Of a stretch of 14,713 nt of DNA, positions 14,594 through 14,713 are shown piece after piece. This DNA is from JBGTCD01 sp041749015 (GTDB lineage: Bacteria; Bacteroidota; Bacteroidia; Cytophagales; Cyclobacteriaceae): positions 1-14,713 of the forward strand of contig JBGTCD010000021.1 in NCBI GenBank assembly GCA_041749015.1, written 5' to 3'. Every line of letters starts with the position of its first letter. Position 1 is the stretch's first letter. A program made the position numbers and the translations under genes. The notes below the pieces were generated by a model, which did not search any database, was not told the DNA's origin, and was given only the letters and a program-made list of their open reading frames with translations.

Positions 14594-14713
<120 letters not shown>

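Overview
The window looks like chromosomal DNA of a member of the Bacteroidota, probably a Cytophagia-type marine or soil bacterium. Four things point there. The 16S rRNA start at the right edge carries the Bacteroidota-style GGATGAACGCTAGCGGCAGGC stretch. Promoter-like sites match the phylum-specific TTTG/TAnnTTTG pattern. Genes lack Shine-Dalgarno sites. The largest protein ends in a type IX secretion (T9SS) sorting domain. The genus cannot be named from the sequence alone.

Layout. (1) Positions 2-3362 hold two M16-family peptidase genes in tandem. The first is cut by the window edge and has the zinc site HxxEH. The second has lost that site but keeps the Arg/Tyr substrate-binding pair, so the two look like halves of a heterodimer. 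A terminator-like hairpin follows. (2) Positions 3440-7164 are a housekeeping cluster on the + strand: promoter, structured leader, rpmH (51 aa), rnpA, an S41 carboxy-terminal processing protease, tsaB with a TTG start, and a DUF2480 gene. (3) Positions 7155-8327 (minus strand) encode a serpin lipoprotein whose 3' end overlaps the DUF2480 gene by 10 bp. (4) Positions 8468-14266 (plus strand, divergent from the serpin) encode a 1932-residue secreted modular protease: signal peptide, propeptide, trypsin-like S1 domain, lamin-tail domain, three repeated Ig-like/GDG units, three FN3 domains alternating with two nearly identical MAM-like (choice-of-anchor) domains, and a T9SS tail. (5) Positions 14288-14713 hold a strong terminator, an rRNA promoter and leader, and the first ~120 bases of a 16S rRNA gene.

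The most interesting point is the divergent pair in (3) and (4). The serpin's reactive loop, aligned from its hinge, places Arg355-Ser356 at P1-P1', the same spacing as antithrombin. The protease next door has the Asp at the base of the S1 pocket that gives trypsin its Arg/Lys specificity, and its own activation site is Arg133-Ile134. The two genes therefore look like a matched protease-inhibitor (possibly self-protection) module in which a membrane-anchored serpin guards the cell against a trypsin that is exported through the periplasm. That pairing is inferred from sequence; no activity has been shown.
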